Assembly (NCBI GenBank): GCA_024699495.1
Contig: JAILPK010000011.1
Coordinates: forward strand, 1 to 64,000
Source: Bacteroidaceae bacterium
GTDB lineage: Bacteria; Bacteroidota; Bacteroidia; Bacteroidales; Bacteroidaceae
Length of the DNA: 64,000 bases
Direction of reading: 5' to 3'
The position numbers and the translations under genes are program-made. The notes below the pieces were generated by a model that had not been told where the DNA came from, did not search any database, and saw nothing but the letters and a program-made list of their open reading frames with translations. Shown in pieces: positions 54,514 to 62,106 of this stretch. Each line of letters starts with the position of its first letter. The stretch's first letter is position 1.

Positions 54514-55215
54514 TTATTCTTTGCGTGGATCAATAGCTTTGACAGCTCCCTGCTCCTTCGAGGTGCGACCATAAGAGCCGGTAAACTTCTTAATAGCCTC
54601 GTTGGCGTCCATGCCACCCTTGATGGCTTCCATCATCTTGCCGAGATGCACATATTCGTAACCGCATACCTCGTTGTTCTCATCCAGGAACTGCTTGGTG
54701 ATGTAGCCCTCGGTGAGCTCCAGATAGCGGGTTCCCTTGGCAACAGTTCCATAGAGTGTGCCAGTCTGGGAGCGCAGGCCCTTGCCGAGGTCTTCCAGTC
54801 CGGCGCCGATGGCCAGACCACCCTCAGAGAAGGCGCTCTGTGTACGTCCATAGACAATCTGCAGGAACAGCTCGCGCATTGCGGTGTTGATGGCGTCGCA
54901 TACGAGGTCGGTGTTCAGAGCCTCGAGGATTGTCTTGCCTGGCAGGATTTCGCTTGCCATAGCTGCGGAGTGGGTCATGCCAGTGCAACCGATGGTCTCC
55001 ACGAGAGCTTCCTGAATAACTCCGTCCTTCACGTTCAGACTCAGTTTGCAGGCACCCTGCTGAGGAGCGCACCAACCAATGCCGTGAGTGTAGCCCGAAA
55101 TGTCCTTAATCTCTTTTGCCTGAATCCACTTGCCCTCTTCAGGGATTGGAGCAGGTCCATGATAAGCGCCTTTGCAAACGCTGCACATGTTTTTTACTTC
55201 AGTTGAATAAATCAT
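54514..55215 (-). CDS. Iron-sulfur cluster assembly scaffold (NifU/IscU-like)
   Basis: A 233-aa protein. The N terminus has CSVCKGAYHGPAP, then ISGYTHGIGWCAPQQGACKLSLNV and ETIGCTGMTHSAAMASEIL, giving cysteines suitable for cluster binding as in the IscU/NifU N-terminal fold, though the extra CxxC and spacing differ from standard IscU. The C-terminal ~100 residues are specific to this subgroup. It is co-transcribed with the GGGtGRT gene from a strong promoter at 55263-55294. Confidence 0.85.
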   Translation of the reverse strand: MIYSTEVKNMCSVCKGAYHGPAPIPEEGKWIQAKEIKDISGYTHGIGWCAPQQGACKLSLNVKDGVIQEALVETIGCTGMTHSAAMASEILPGKTILEALNTDLVCDAINTAMRELFLQIVYGRTQSAFSEGGLAIGAGLEDLGKGLRSQTGTLYGTVAKGTRYLELTEGYITKQFLDENNEVCGYEYVHLGKMMEAIKGGMDANEAIKKFTGSYGRTSKEQGAVKAIDPRKE

Positions 55216-55262
55216 TTTGACTTTTTATGTTTAAAAATGAATTCTTAGGTGTTCATTCGTTG

Positions 55263-55294
55263 CAAAAATAAAGAGAAGTTGTGAAACAGCCAAA
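55263..55294 (-). promoter_or_regulatory. Full Bacteroidota promoter for the scaffold-GGGtGRT unit
   Basis: On the minus strand TTTG (55291-55294), 20-nt spacer, TATTTTTG (55263-55270). Exact fit to TTTG-N19/20-TAnnTTTG, 47 bp upstream of the ATG. Confidence 0.8.
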
Positions 55295-55350
55295 TTAAAA
55301 CCTTTCTTTGCCCTACATTTAAGAACAATTAATAAAAAACACCTGCCACC

Positions 55351-55384
55351 TTTGCTCTTTATCAGAATAAAGTTCCTAACTTTG
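55351..55384 (+). promoter_or_regulatory. Promoter for the C_GCAxxG_C_C gene
   Basis: TTTG (55351-55354), a 22-nt spacer, TAACTTTG (55377-55384). It leaves a ~140-nt leader with a 14-bp direct repeat CTCTTTTAGAGCCC. Confidence 0.6.
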
Positions 55385-55532
55385 CGCGAAACTTAGCTTC
55401 TGTCGTGAAGTGCAGCTGCGTATTTTCTCGTTGCCTCTTTTAGAGCCCTCTTTTAGAGCCCTCTTTATGTCAGAGCGCTTAGACAGGAAGAGCGCAAAAT
55501 ATAATCAAAACCAAAAAACTAATAATAAGAAT

Positions 55533-56051
55533 ATGGAACAAAATCATGTGCTTACAGAAAAGGATTTAGACGAAAGGGTAGCCTGTGCGGTGGAAAATTT
55601 TATGTCTGGCTATGGGTGCTGCCAGAGTGTGGTGGCAGCCTTTGCAGATATTTATGGTTTGGATGATGAGATAGCAAAGCGGATTGCAGCCGGTTTTGGC
55701 GGTGGGGTAGGTCGCATGAGAATGATGTGTGGTGCCGTCTCTGCCATTGTCATATTGGTCGGACTGGAGTGCGGACAGACCGAGGGCAGCGACCGCGCCG
55801 GCAAGTCGGCCTGCTACAAGGTTGTGCAGCAGCTTCTGGCTCAGTCGGCCGAGCAGAATGGCAGTCTGATATGTGCAGAAATTCTCGGCATCAAAGGGCA
55901 CGAGAAGGCGCACAGCTCCTATGAGGCTTCTCCGCGCACAGCTGAATATTATAAGACCCGCCCTTGTGCTGCAAAGGTGGAGAGTGCTGCCCGCATCTTC
56001 GCCAATTATCTGCGTGAAACCCGTTGCCAACAGCCGTCAGACAATTCCTAA
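55533..56051 (+). CDS. C_GCAxxG_C_C family redox-type protein
   Basis: A 172-aa protein, ATG 55533 (MEQNHVLTEKDL). Cys-rich pattern of the family: GYGCCQSVVAAFAD (~25-38), MMCGAVSAIVILVGL (~69-83), CAEILGIKGHEKA and RPCAAKVESAARI. Family members are believed to bind metal or redox centres; no reaction is established to my knowledge. The ORF track's earlier start lies in an untranslated leader. Confidence 0.8.
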   Translation: MEQNHVLTEKDLDERVACAVENFMSGYGCCQSVVAAFADIYGLDDEIAKRIAAGFGGGVGRMRMMCGAVSAIVILVGLECGQTEGSDRAGKSACYKVVQQLLAQSAEQNGSLICAEILGIKGHEKAHSSYEASPRTAEYYKTRPCAAKVESAARIFANYLRETRCQQPSDNS

Positions 56052-56170
56052 CCATAAGTTGCGGCAGGTGCAGTGTGCCCAAACATCTGCATATACTTCA
56101 CCGGGCTGTAAGCCCTTATGCCATCCTCACCCTTGGCCCTTCTGATTGTCCCTTCAAAAAAGCTTCGGGA

Positions 56171-57667
56171 ATGAACAGACTGATTTCAATTTGTGCCTTT
56201 ATGGCCTTGGTTGCGGGTCTTTGTGCCCAACAGCCTTTCGAGCCTGTTACAGAGACCTTCTGTTACGAGGACAACGAACCGGCGCCTGTGCATCCTGTGC
56301 CCAGCCGCCGTCAGTTGATGTGGCAGGAGACGGAGTTCTATGCATTCTTCCATTTTGGCATGAATACATGCACAGATGCAGAGTGGGGTAATGGGGGAGA
56401 GGCAGAGGCGATGTACGCTCCTTCTATGCTGCCAGACCCTAAGCAATGGCTCGCCGCAGTCAGGGAGGCCGGAATGAGAGGGGGTATTGCCGTGGCGAAG
56501 CATCACGACGGTTTTTGCTTATGGCCTACCGCAACCACATCTCACAGCGTAGTAAATGCGGGTAATGCTCAGGGCCGCGCCACAAATATCCCTGCCGCCT
56601 TTGCTGCCGCTGCCCGCGAACTGGGCATGAAATATGGCTTTTATGTTTCTCCCTGGGACCTCAGCAGCAGTTATTGGGGCGATGCCACCGGCAGGTATGT
56701 CGATTCGCTCTTCCTGCCACAATGCCTGGAACTGGCCCGATATGGCAGTGATCAGTTTGAGATGTGGTTCGACGGGGCTACGGGCAGCGATCATCCCGGA
56801 TTCTACGGCGGTGCAAATACCTCTCGTGCTATAGCCGTCCCCGCCACCTATTATGATATTCCGAACTTGCTCGACACAATCCACAAGATAGCGCCCAACT
56901 GCGTAATTTGGGGGTTGGGCGATGAGGCCCGGTGGATTGGCAACGAAGAGGGGTGGGCCGGAGAGACTAACTGGGCAATGGGCGACGGTGAGAGCGGTGA
57001 CATAAATGGTTGGAAGTGGAGAGCGGGCGAGAGTGATGCCAAAGCCACCGACAGGGGCTGGTTTTGGCATGAGGGGGAGAAGCCCAAGCCAGCAGAAGAG
57101 CTGTTTCGTATGTATCTCGAGACTGTGGGACGCAATGCCACATTCATCCTGAATTTCCCGCCTGACATCAGCGGACGTCTGCCTGAGGCCGACGTCGCGG
57201 TATTAAAGGAATTGGGCTCACTCCTCTCCCTACGTCTGGGCTCCGACAAAGCGATAACTGCCCATAGCATAACTGCCTCAGAGACGCGTCCCCGCGGCCG
57301 CAGCAGAGATTATGCAGTCAGCAATCTTACCGACGGTGACAAAGACACCTATTGGGCCACTTCAGACACGACGCTTTCCGCTACCATCACGCTGGAGTGG
57401 GAGCGGCCGCAGACTCTCACTTACCTGATGCTGATGGAATATATCAGACTGGGCCAGCGTATCAAACGCTTCTCCGTAGAGACGAGTATGGATGGCCGCT
57501 CATGGCAACGTAGGGCTGAAGGCTCAACGACAACAGTGGGCTACAAACGCATATTGCCACTCTGCGGAAACACATCCCAGCCCAAGCCAGTGGAAGCTAA
57601 ATACTTACGCGTCACCATCGATGATGCCCGAGGCTGTCCCACTCTTCATACGCTCTCTGTATTCTGA
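56171..57667 (+). CDS. GH29 alpha-L-fucosidase with discoidin domain
   Basis: A 498-aa secreted enzyme. I start at ATG 56171, which gives a signal peptide (MNRLISICAFMALVAGLCAQ). GH29 barrel: EFYAFFHFGMNTCTDAEWGNG, AKHHDGFCLWPT, YVSPWDLSSSYWG and nucleophile Asp in EMWFDGATGSDH. From ~385 a discoidin/F5-8C carbohydrate-binding domain follows (ASETRPRGRSRDYAVSNLTDGDKDTYWAT). It targets terminal fucose on host or plant glycans, in the periplasm or at the surface. Confidence 0.92.
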   Translation: MNRLISICAFMALVAGLCAQQPFEPVTETFCYEDNEPAPVHPVPSRRQLMWQETEFYAFFHFGMNTCTDAEWGNGGEAEAMYAPSMLPDPKQWLAAVREAGMRGGIAVAKHHDGFCLWPTATTSHSVVNAGNAQGRATNIPAAFAAAARELGMKYGFYVSPWDLSSSYWGDATGRYVDSLFLPQCLELARYGSDQFEMWFDGATGSDHPGFYGGANTSRAIAVPATYYDIPNLLDTIHKIAPNCVIWGLGDEARWIGNEEGWAGETNWAMGDGESGDINGWKWRAGESDAKATDRGWFWHEGEKPKPAEELFRMYLETVGRNATFILNFPPDISGRLPEADVAVLKELGSLLSLRLGSDKAITAHSITASETRPRGRSRDYAVSNLTDGDKDTYWATSDTTLSATITLEWERPQTLTYLMLMEYIRLGQRIKRFSVETSMDGRSWQRRAEGSTTTVGYKRILPLCGNTSQPKPVEAKYLRVTIDDARGCPTLHTLSVF

Positions 57668-57685
57668 ATTAATTATCCAGTTGCA

Positions 57686-58330
57686 ATGAAACACCATCTC
57701 TTATATCTGTTGCTGCCCTTGGTGCTCTGCCCCCTCTCTGTCTTTGCGCAGAAGATTGACTTCGGTCGCGACATAGGCTATCGCAGTATTGGGGTTTATG
57801 ACACCTGGGAGGAGTCGCCTTTCCGAACTGGAGCAATCGCCTCTCCACAGAGATATGTGGGTTTGGTTGCGAATCCCGACACTTCTGCCAGCAATCATGA
57901 GAGCAGACGCATGCCTCCTGGCACAAAGGTGTTGGCTCTTCAACGCTCACGCTTCGGCAGCAACACCTTCGGCGCACAGATAGACCTGAGCGACACACTG
58001 CGTCTCGGTAAGTCTGTGCGTTATGTTCATCTTTCGATTTGGAGACCGCAGGGTGAGACCTCCGACGTGATGGTTATTGGCCTTGGCAAACGTGGTAACT
58101 GGAAGAATCAGAGTTCGACAACTGAGCAGTTTTGGGTCACGTCCCCCCTCCCTTCGGGGAGCGGCCGTTGGTCAGACCTGACTTTCCCCGTTTCTGCAGG
58201 TGAATCAGTAGAAATCCACAGTCTGGTCGTTGTCCCCGACTTGTCTTCCCCTCACCTGCGCAAGGCAGACTTCATTGTTTATATCGGAAATATCGTTATT
58301 GACGAGGAAATGAAGAACTTAAGGAAATGA
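57686..58330 (+). CDS. Secreted beta-sandwich protein of unknown function
   Basis: A 214-aa protein with a Sec signal peptide (~1-21, SVFAQ). The mature part opens IDFGRDIGYRSIGVYDTWEESPFRTG and continues with alternating strands and Trp residues, like a carbohydrate-binding module, but I do not recognise a family. It follows the GH29 gene by 18 bp and may help it bind glycan. No catalytic motif is visible. Confidence 0.65.
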   Translation: MKHHLLYLLLPLVLCPLSVFAQKIDFGRDIGYRSIGVYDTWEESPFRTGAIASPQRYVGLVANPDTSASNHESRRMPPGTKVLALQRSRFGSNTFGAQIDLSDTLRLGKSVRYVHLSIWRPQGETSDVMVIGLGKRGNWKNQSSTTEQFWVTSPLPSGSGRWSDLTFPVSAGESVEIHSLVVVPDLSSPHLRKADFIVYIGNIVIDEEMKNLRK

Positions 58331-58704
58331 AGAATGAAGAATCGAGTCGAAGTCTCAATTCTGCGAGTAAGCGAGTGCAGAGCCAAACGAGGTAGCAGCG
58401 AGCGCCACTCCTTAACCCTGCGGACGAAGACCGCTCAACTTGTTGACTCGTTGACTTGTTGACTCTGGCGTAGCCCTTAAACCCTTAAACCCTTAAACTT
58501 CTTGAACCCTTAACCCTGCGGACGGAGGCCGCTCAACTTGTTGACTTGTTGACTTGTTGACCTGTTGACTCTGGCGTAGCCCTTAAACCCTGAAACTTCT
58601 TAACCCCTTCCCCCCTTTGTCGCAGCCCAGGGCCGCCCTTACCTCACCCTCAGAGCTATCTACGCCCCTCGCCCTTCGGAGAGGGGTTGGGGGTGAGGCT
58701 TTTC
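58331..58704. other. Repeat-rich spacer before trmB
   Basis: No gene. Contains the ~98-bp tandem duplication (58412-58607) and a strong CCCCTC...GAGGGG hairpin (58665-58686) followed by TTGGGGGTGAGGCTTTTC, a GC-rich type of repeat also hinted at 33477. Confidence 0.7.
58412..58607. repeat. 98-bp tandem duplication of phrase repeats
   Basis: Copy 1 58412-58509 and copy 2 58510-58607 share TTAACCCTGCGGACG, CCGCTCAACTTGTTGACT, TTGACTCTGGCGTAGCCCTTAAACCC and AAACTTCTT. Inside, TTGACTTG and CCTTAAA phrases repeat again. Confidence 0.85.
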
Positions 58705-59610
58705 TCAACAACTCACCTCCAGAGATGAGCGCTTGTCCCGGTTATAGCTGCGATAGTCGTCCATCTCAATTTCCACATTGGGTTCTGTCAGCGCGCCCTC
58801 CTGCGGCAGACGGAACCTCATATATTTGATGGTGAGCCCTCGCGATAACCACTGCTGCTCATAATAAGTGCGGATATTCAGGTCGAGAGAGGAGCAATTG
58901 CCGCTCTCATCCTTGTCTGAGCCCCTTAGTCCGCCCCCTGATTCGCTATTTGTTGCGCCCTGAACAGAGTCTCCATACAAATCCTCTGTGCACACTTCCA
59001 TGGGCAGTTTGTTCGTCTCCACCACATATCTTGTATATGTGAAGAGGAAATTGGAGTCGGTCTTCAGATGCACAGTTCCCCCGTCTTCCAAAAAACGGCG
59101 GTAACGCGCAAGAAAATAAGTGGAAGTGAGGCGTTTGGTGGGTTTCTTCATCTGCGGGTCGGAGAATGTGAGCCATATTTCTTTCACCTCGCCCGGGGCA
59201 AAGAACTGGTCAATAATCTCGATGTTTGTGCGCAGGAAAGCCACATTCTTCAGCCCTTCCTGCAGCGCTTCGGTGGCGCCGCTCCACATCCTCGCCCCCT
59301 TTATGTCAACACCTATGAAATTCTGTTCGGGGTATCGGCGTGCCAGCCCCACAGCATATTCGCCGCGGCCGCAGCCGAGCTCCAGAATAATAGGGTTGTC
59401 GTTTTTGAAGAAGTCCTCACGCCAGCGGCCCCGCAGTGGGAAATCCACTTCCATAATCTTTGCTGTGGCTGAGGGGGATGTGGCAGTCGAGGGTGCTGAT
59501 GTTGGTAATTCATCAGTTGCCCGCATGTCTTTGATATGCTTCATGGGGCATTCAAAAACATGCGGGTAAGAGGCCATGTCGGCAAACTTGGCTAACTTGC
59601 CTTTGCTCAT
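58705..59610 (-). CDS. trmB: tRNA (guanine-N7-)-methyltransferase with two extra inserts
   Basis: A 301-aa SAM enzyme modifying G46 of t[17 protein letters not shown] is the SAM loop, [14 protein letters not shown] and [12 protein letters not shown] follow, and [13 protein letters not shown] is the catalytic block (FSDP rather than the usual FPDP). At ~255 aa in relatives I recall, this copy is longer because of a Ser/Thr/Ala insert ([19 protein letters not shown], ~34-52) and a Gly/Ser insert (~238-258). It is 3 bp from ilvE on the same strand. Confidence 0.9.
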   Translation of the reverse strand: MSKGKLAKFADMASYPHVFECPMKHIKDMRATDELPTSAPSTATSPSATAKIMEVDFPLRGRWREDFFKNDNPIILELGCGRGEYAVGLARRYPEQNFIGVDIKGARMWSGATEALQEGLKNVAFLRTNIEIIDQFFAPGEVKEIWLTFSDPQMKKPTKRLTSTYFLARYRRFLEDGGTVHLKTDSNFLFTYTRYVVETNKLPMEVCTEDLYGDSVQGATNSESGGGLRGSDKDESGNCSSLDLNIRTYYEQQWLSRGLTIKYMRFRLPQEGALTEPNVEIEMDDYRSYNRDKRSSLEVSC

Positions 59611-59613
59611 GGT

Positions 59614-60636
59614 TTAGTCTATAACCACAGTGGTCCATCCATGCACATCAGCCTCTCTTCCATACTGAATGTCAAGCAGTTTATGGTAGAGGCGGGTGCT
59701 TATCGGGCCTGGCTTGCCGTCTTTGGCAAACACATAGCTCTTGCCGGTCTCGGGGTCGTCGATGCGCTCTATCGGACTGATTACAGCTGCAGTGCCACAG
59801 GCTCCGGCCTCTTCGAATGTCTCCAGTTCTTCGATGGGGATTTGTCTGCGCTCAACGGTCATTCCCAGGTCCTCAGCCAGCTGCATAAGGCTCTTGTTGG
59901 TCACTGACGGCAAGATGCTTGTGCTCAGCGGGGTGACATATTTGTTCTCTTTGATGCCGAAGAAATTGGCAGCGCCGCACTCGTCGATGTATTTCTTCTC
60001 TTTTGCGTCAAGATAGAACTCGCAAGAGTAGCCCTGCTCGTGAGCCCATTGGTTGGCCCGCAGGCTCGCTGCATAGTTGCCGCCCACTTTGTAGCAGCCT
60101 GTGCCGAGAGGTGCTGAGCGGTCGTAGTCTCTGGTTACTACGTAGGGGGTGGTGGAGAAGCCGCCTTTGAAGTAAGGGCCTACCGGGGTGACGAAAACCA
60201 CAAACAGATAGTCCTTGGCGGGATGCACACCCACTTGGGCTGTGGTTCCGATGAGCAGGGGGCGCACATAGAGCGTGGCGCCGCTCTCGTAAGGCGGGAT
60301 AAAACGCTCGTTGAGACGCACCACCTTCTTCAGCATCTCCGTGAAGAGTTCTGTGGGCAGTTCAGGCATTACCAGACCGCGGCATGTCGATTGCAGACGG
60401 GCTGCATTCTCCTCGATGCGGAACATGCGCACCTTGCCGTCGGGGCAGCGGTAGGCTTTCAGTCCTTCGAAAGCCTCCTGTCCATAATGCAGGCATGTGG
60501 CGGCCATGCTCATGTTGATGTTTGGGTCTGACGAGATTTCAATCTCTCCCCATTTGCCGTCGTGGTATGCGCAGCGCACATTGTAGTCTGTCTGAATATA
60601 CCCGAACGACAGGTTTTTCCAATCTAATTCTTTCAT
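59614..60636 (-). CDS. ilvE: Branched-chain amino-acid aminotransferase
   Basis: A 340-aa fold-type IV PLP enzyme making Leu, Ile and Val. LHYGQEAFEGLKAYR, the PLP-Lys in GTGCYKVGGNYAASL, EYFLDAKEKKYIDECGAANFF-type region and PSVTNKSLMQLAEDLGM are visible. Its promoter (-7 box at 60689) faces away from the arg operon. The first gene of an ilvE-trmB unit. Confidence 0.95.
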   Translation of the reverse strand: MKELDWKNLSFGYIQTDYNVRCAYHDGKWGEIEISSDPNINMSMAATCLHYGQEAFEGLKAYRCPDGKVRMFRIEENAARLQSTCRGLVMPELPTELFTEMLKKVVRLNERFIPPYESGATLYVRPLLIGTTAQVGVHPAKDYLFVVFVTPVGPYFKGGFSTTPYVVTRDYDRSAPLGTGCYKVGGNYAASLRANQWAHEQGYSCEFYLDAKEKKYIDECGAANFFGIKENKYVTPLSTSILPSVTNKSLMQLAEDLGMTVERRQIPIEELETFEEAGACGTAAVISPIERIDDPETGKSYVFAKDGKPGPISTRLYHKLLDIQYGREADVHGWTTVVID

Positions 60637-60688
60637 ATTATTATTAATTGAAGTTGCAAAAGTGATTAGTCAGTGTGCAAATCGGCTG

Positions 60689-60696
60689 CAAAGTTA
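60689..60696 (-). promoter_or_regulatory. -7 box for ilvE-trmB
   Basis: On the minus strand TAACTTTG, 52 bp upstream of the ilvE ATG. Confidence 0.55.
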
Positions 60697-60745
60697 CTAT
60701 TATTATTCGAAATGACGAACATTATTCGCTTATTAATGCGGAATA

Positions 60746-60781
60746 TGCATAAAAATAACAAAAAGCATGCAAATATATGCA
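60746..60781. promoter_or_regulatory. Candidate ARG boxes upstream of argR
   Basis: AT-rich half palindromes TGCATAAAAATAACA (60746-60760) and TGCAAATATATGCA (60768-60781), reminiscent of the ARG-box pattern TGAAT-N4-ATTCA. They sit just before the argR promoter (60802-60809), where ArgR could repress it. Similarity is loose. Confidence 0.35.
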
Positions 60782-60801
60782 AGATATTCATAATAAAGCC
60801 T

Positions 60802-60809
60802 TACCTTTG
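60802..60809 (+). promoter_or_regulatory. -7 box for the arginine operon
   Basis: TACCTTTG, 26 bp upstream of the argR ATG. Confidence 0.6.
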
Positions 60810-60835
60810 CCCCCGAATTAATCGCAAACTGCCAA

Positions 60836-61324
60836 ATGAGCAAGAAGAATACAAGACAGGAAGTCATCAAAATGATTTTGACCAGCCAGGCTGTCAGTAA
60901 TCAGGAGGAACTCTTGCAAGAGCTCTTTAGGGCTGGTTTTCCCACGACCCAGGCTACTCTGAGCCGTGACCTCAAGCAGATGCGCGTAGTTAAAGCGCAG
61001 ACCGACGACGGCAGATATACTTACCTGCTGCCGGGCGAGCAGCGCTTCCACCGCGTCAGCGACACCCACATCACAGCCAGTCGCATCAACCAACTGGGTA
61101 TGCTGAACATTCGCTTCAGCGGAAATATCGCTGTTATTCACACGCCGCCAGGACACGCCGCGCATGTGGCTTATGACATCGACCGCGCCGAAATTCACGA
61201 GGTGATGGGAACCATCGCCGGCGACGACACTATATTCATCGCCCTGAGTGAGAACGCAAGCCGCCCCGACGTGTTGGACAAGATATCTGCAATTATTCCT
61301 TATGGCCAGTTGAAAGTGGAGTAG
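60836..61324 (+). CDS. argR: Arginine repressor
   Basis: A 162-aa regulator. The N-terminal winged helix has QEELLQELFRAGFPTTQATLSRDLKQMRVVKA; the C-terminal arginine-binding oligomerisation domain has HTPPGHAAHVAYDIDRAEIHEVMGTIAGDDTIFIA with the GDDT arginine-contact motif. It heads the operon and probably represses it when arginine is plentiful. Confidence 0.95.
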   Translation: MSKKNTRQEVIKMILTSQAVSNQEELLQELFRAGFPTTQATLSRDLKQMRVVKAQTDDGRYTYLLPGEQRFHRVSDTHITASRINQLGMLNIRFSGNIAVIHTPPGHAAHVAYDIDRAEIHEVMGTIAGDDTIFIALSENASRPDVLDKISAIIPYGQLKVE

Positions 61325-61426
61325 GTGCCCAACCTCATTCACTGCATATCAGACAATATCCCGAATCAACAAACAATTTTATCAGGACCTATCGCTCCAG
61401 TCCGGAATACAAAGGGAGCTTTTTCT

Positions 61427-62074
61427 ATGGAAACAAACAACGTGGAAATTCCACAAGATGATATACAGATTCTTGTTGCCGATGAGCAGCATGAGAAGTT
61501 TATCGACACCATTCTGAACACCATCGCCGAAGCTGCCAAGGACCGTGGCACGGGCATCGCCAAACGAACCCACGACTATCTGGCAACCAAGATGCGCGAA
61601 GCCAAGGCCGTCATTGCCCTCTCCAACGATGAGTTCGCCGGATTCAGCTATATTGAGACTTGGGGTAACAAGCAGTATGTGACCACCTCCGGTCTGATTG
61701 TGAGTCCGAAATTCCGGGGCCGCCACATTGCCAAGCGCATTAAAGACATGACATTCTCGCTGGCGCGAATACGTTGGCCTCACGCCAAGATATTCTCCCT
61801 CACCAGCGGAGCGGCCGTGATGAAGATGAACACCGAACTGGGCTACAAGCCTGTCACCTTCGCCGACCTCACCGACGACGAGGCTTTCTGGCGCGGCTGC
61901 GAGGGGTGCGTAAATGTGGATGTGCTTCATCGCACAGGCCGCAAATACTGTATTTGCACCGCCATGCTCTTCGACCCTCAGGAGAATCTGCCCGCAAAGA
62001 TTCCGCAGGATGTGATAGACCGCATCAACCGCCTCGAAGGGCGCCCCACGCATATCGCAGAAATCCACGACTAA
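61427..62074 (+). CDS. GNAT acyltransferase of the arginine operon
   Basis: A 215-aa GCN5-related N-acyltransferase. Start ATG 61427 after AAAGGGAGCT, 102 bp inside the tracked ORF. The CoA motif region is TTSGLIVSPKFRGRHIAKRIKDM, with LGYKPVTFADLT following. A C-terminal extension contains four Cys (GCEGCVNVDVL, KYCICTAM). Between argR and argG, it most likely makes the N-acyl (acetyl or succinyl) glutamate that starts the pathway; Bacteroides is known to use succinylated intermediates. Confidence 0.85.
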   Translation: METNNVEIPQDDIQILVADEQHEKFIDTILNTIAEAAKDRGTGIAKRTHDYLATKMREAKAVIALSNDEFAGFSYIETWGNKQYVTTSGLIVSPKFRGRHIAKRIKDMTFSLARIRWPHAKIFSLTSGAAVMKMNTELGYKPVTFADLTDDEAFWRGCEGCVNVDVLHRTGRKYCICTAMLFDPQENLPAKIPQDVIDRINRLEGRPTHIAEIHD

Positions 62075-62106
62075 AAAAAACTGTAAAATCAAACATTATC
62101 ATAATC

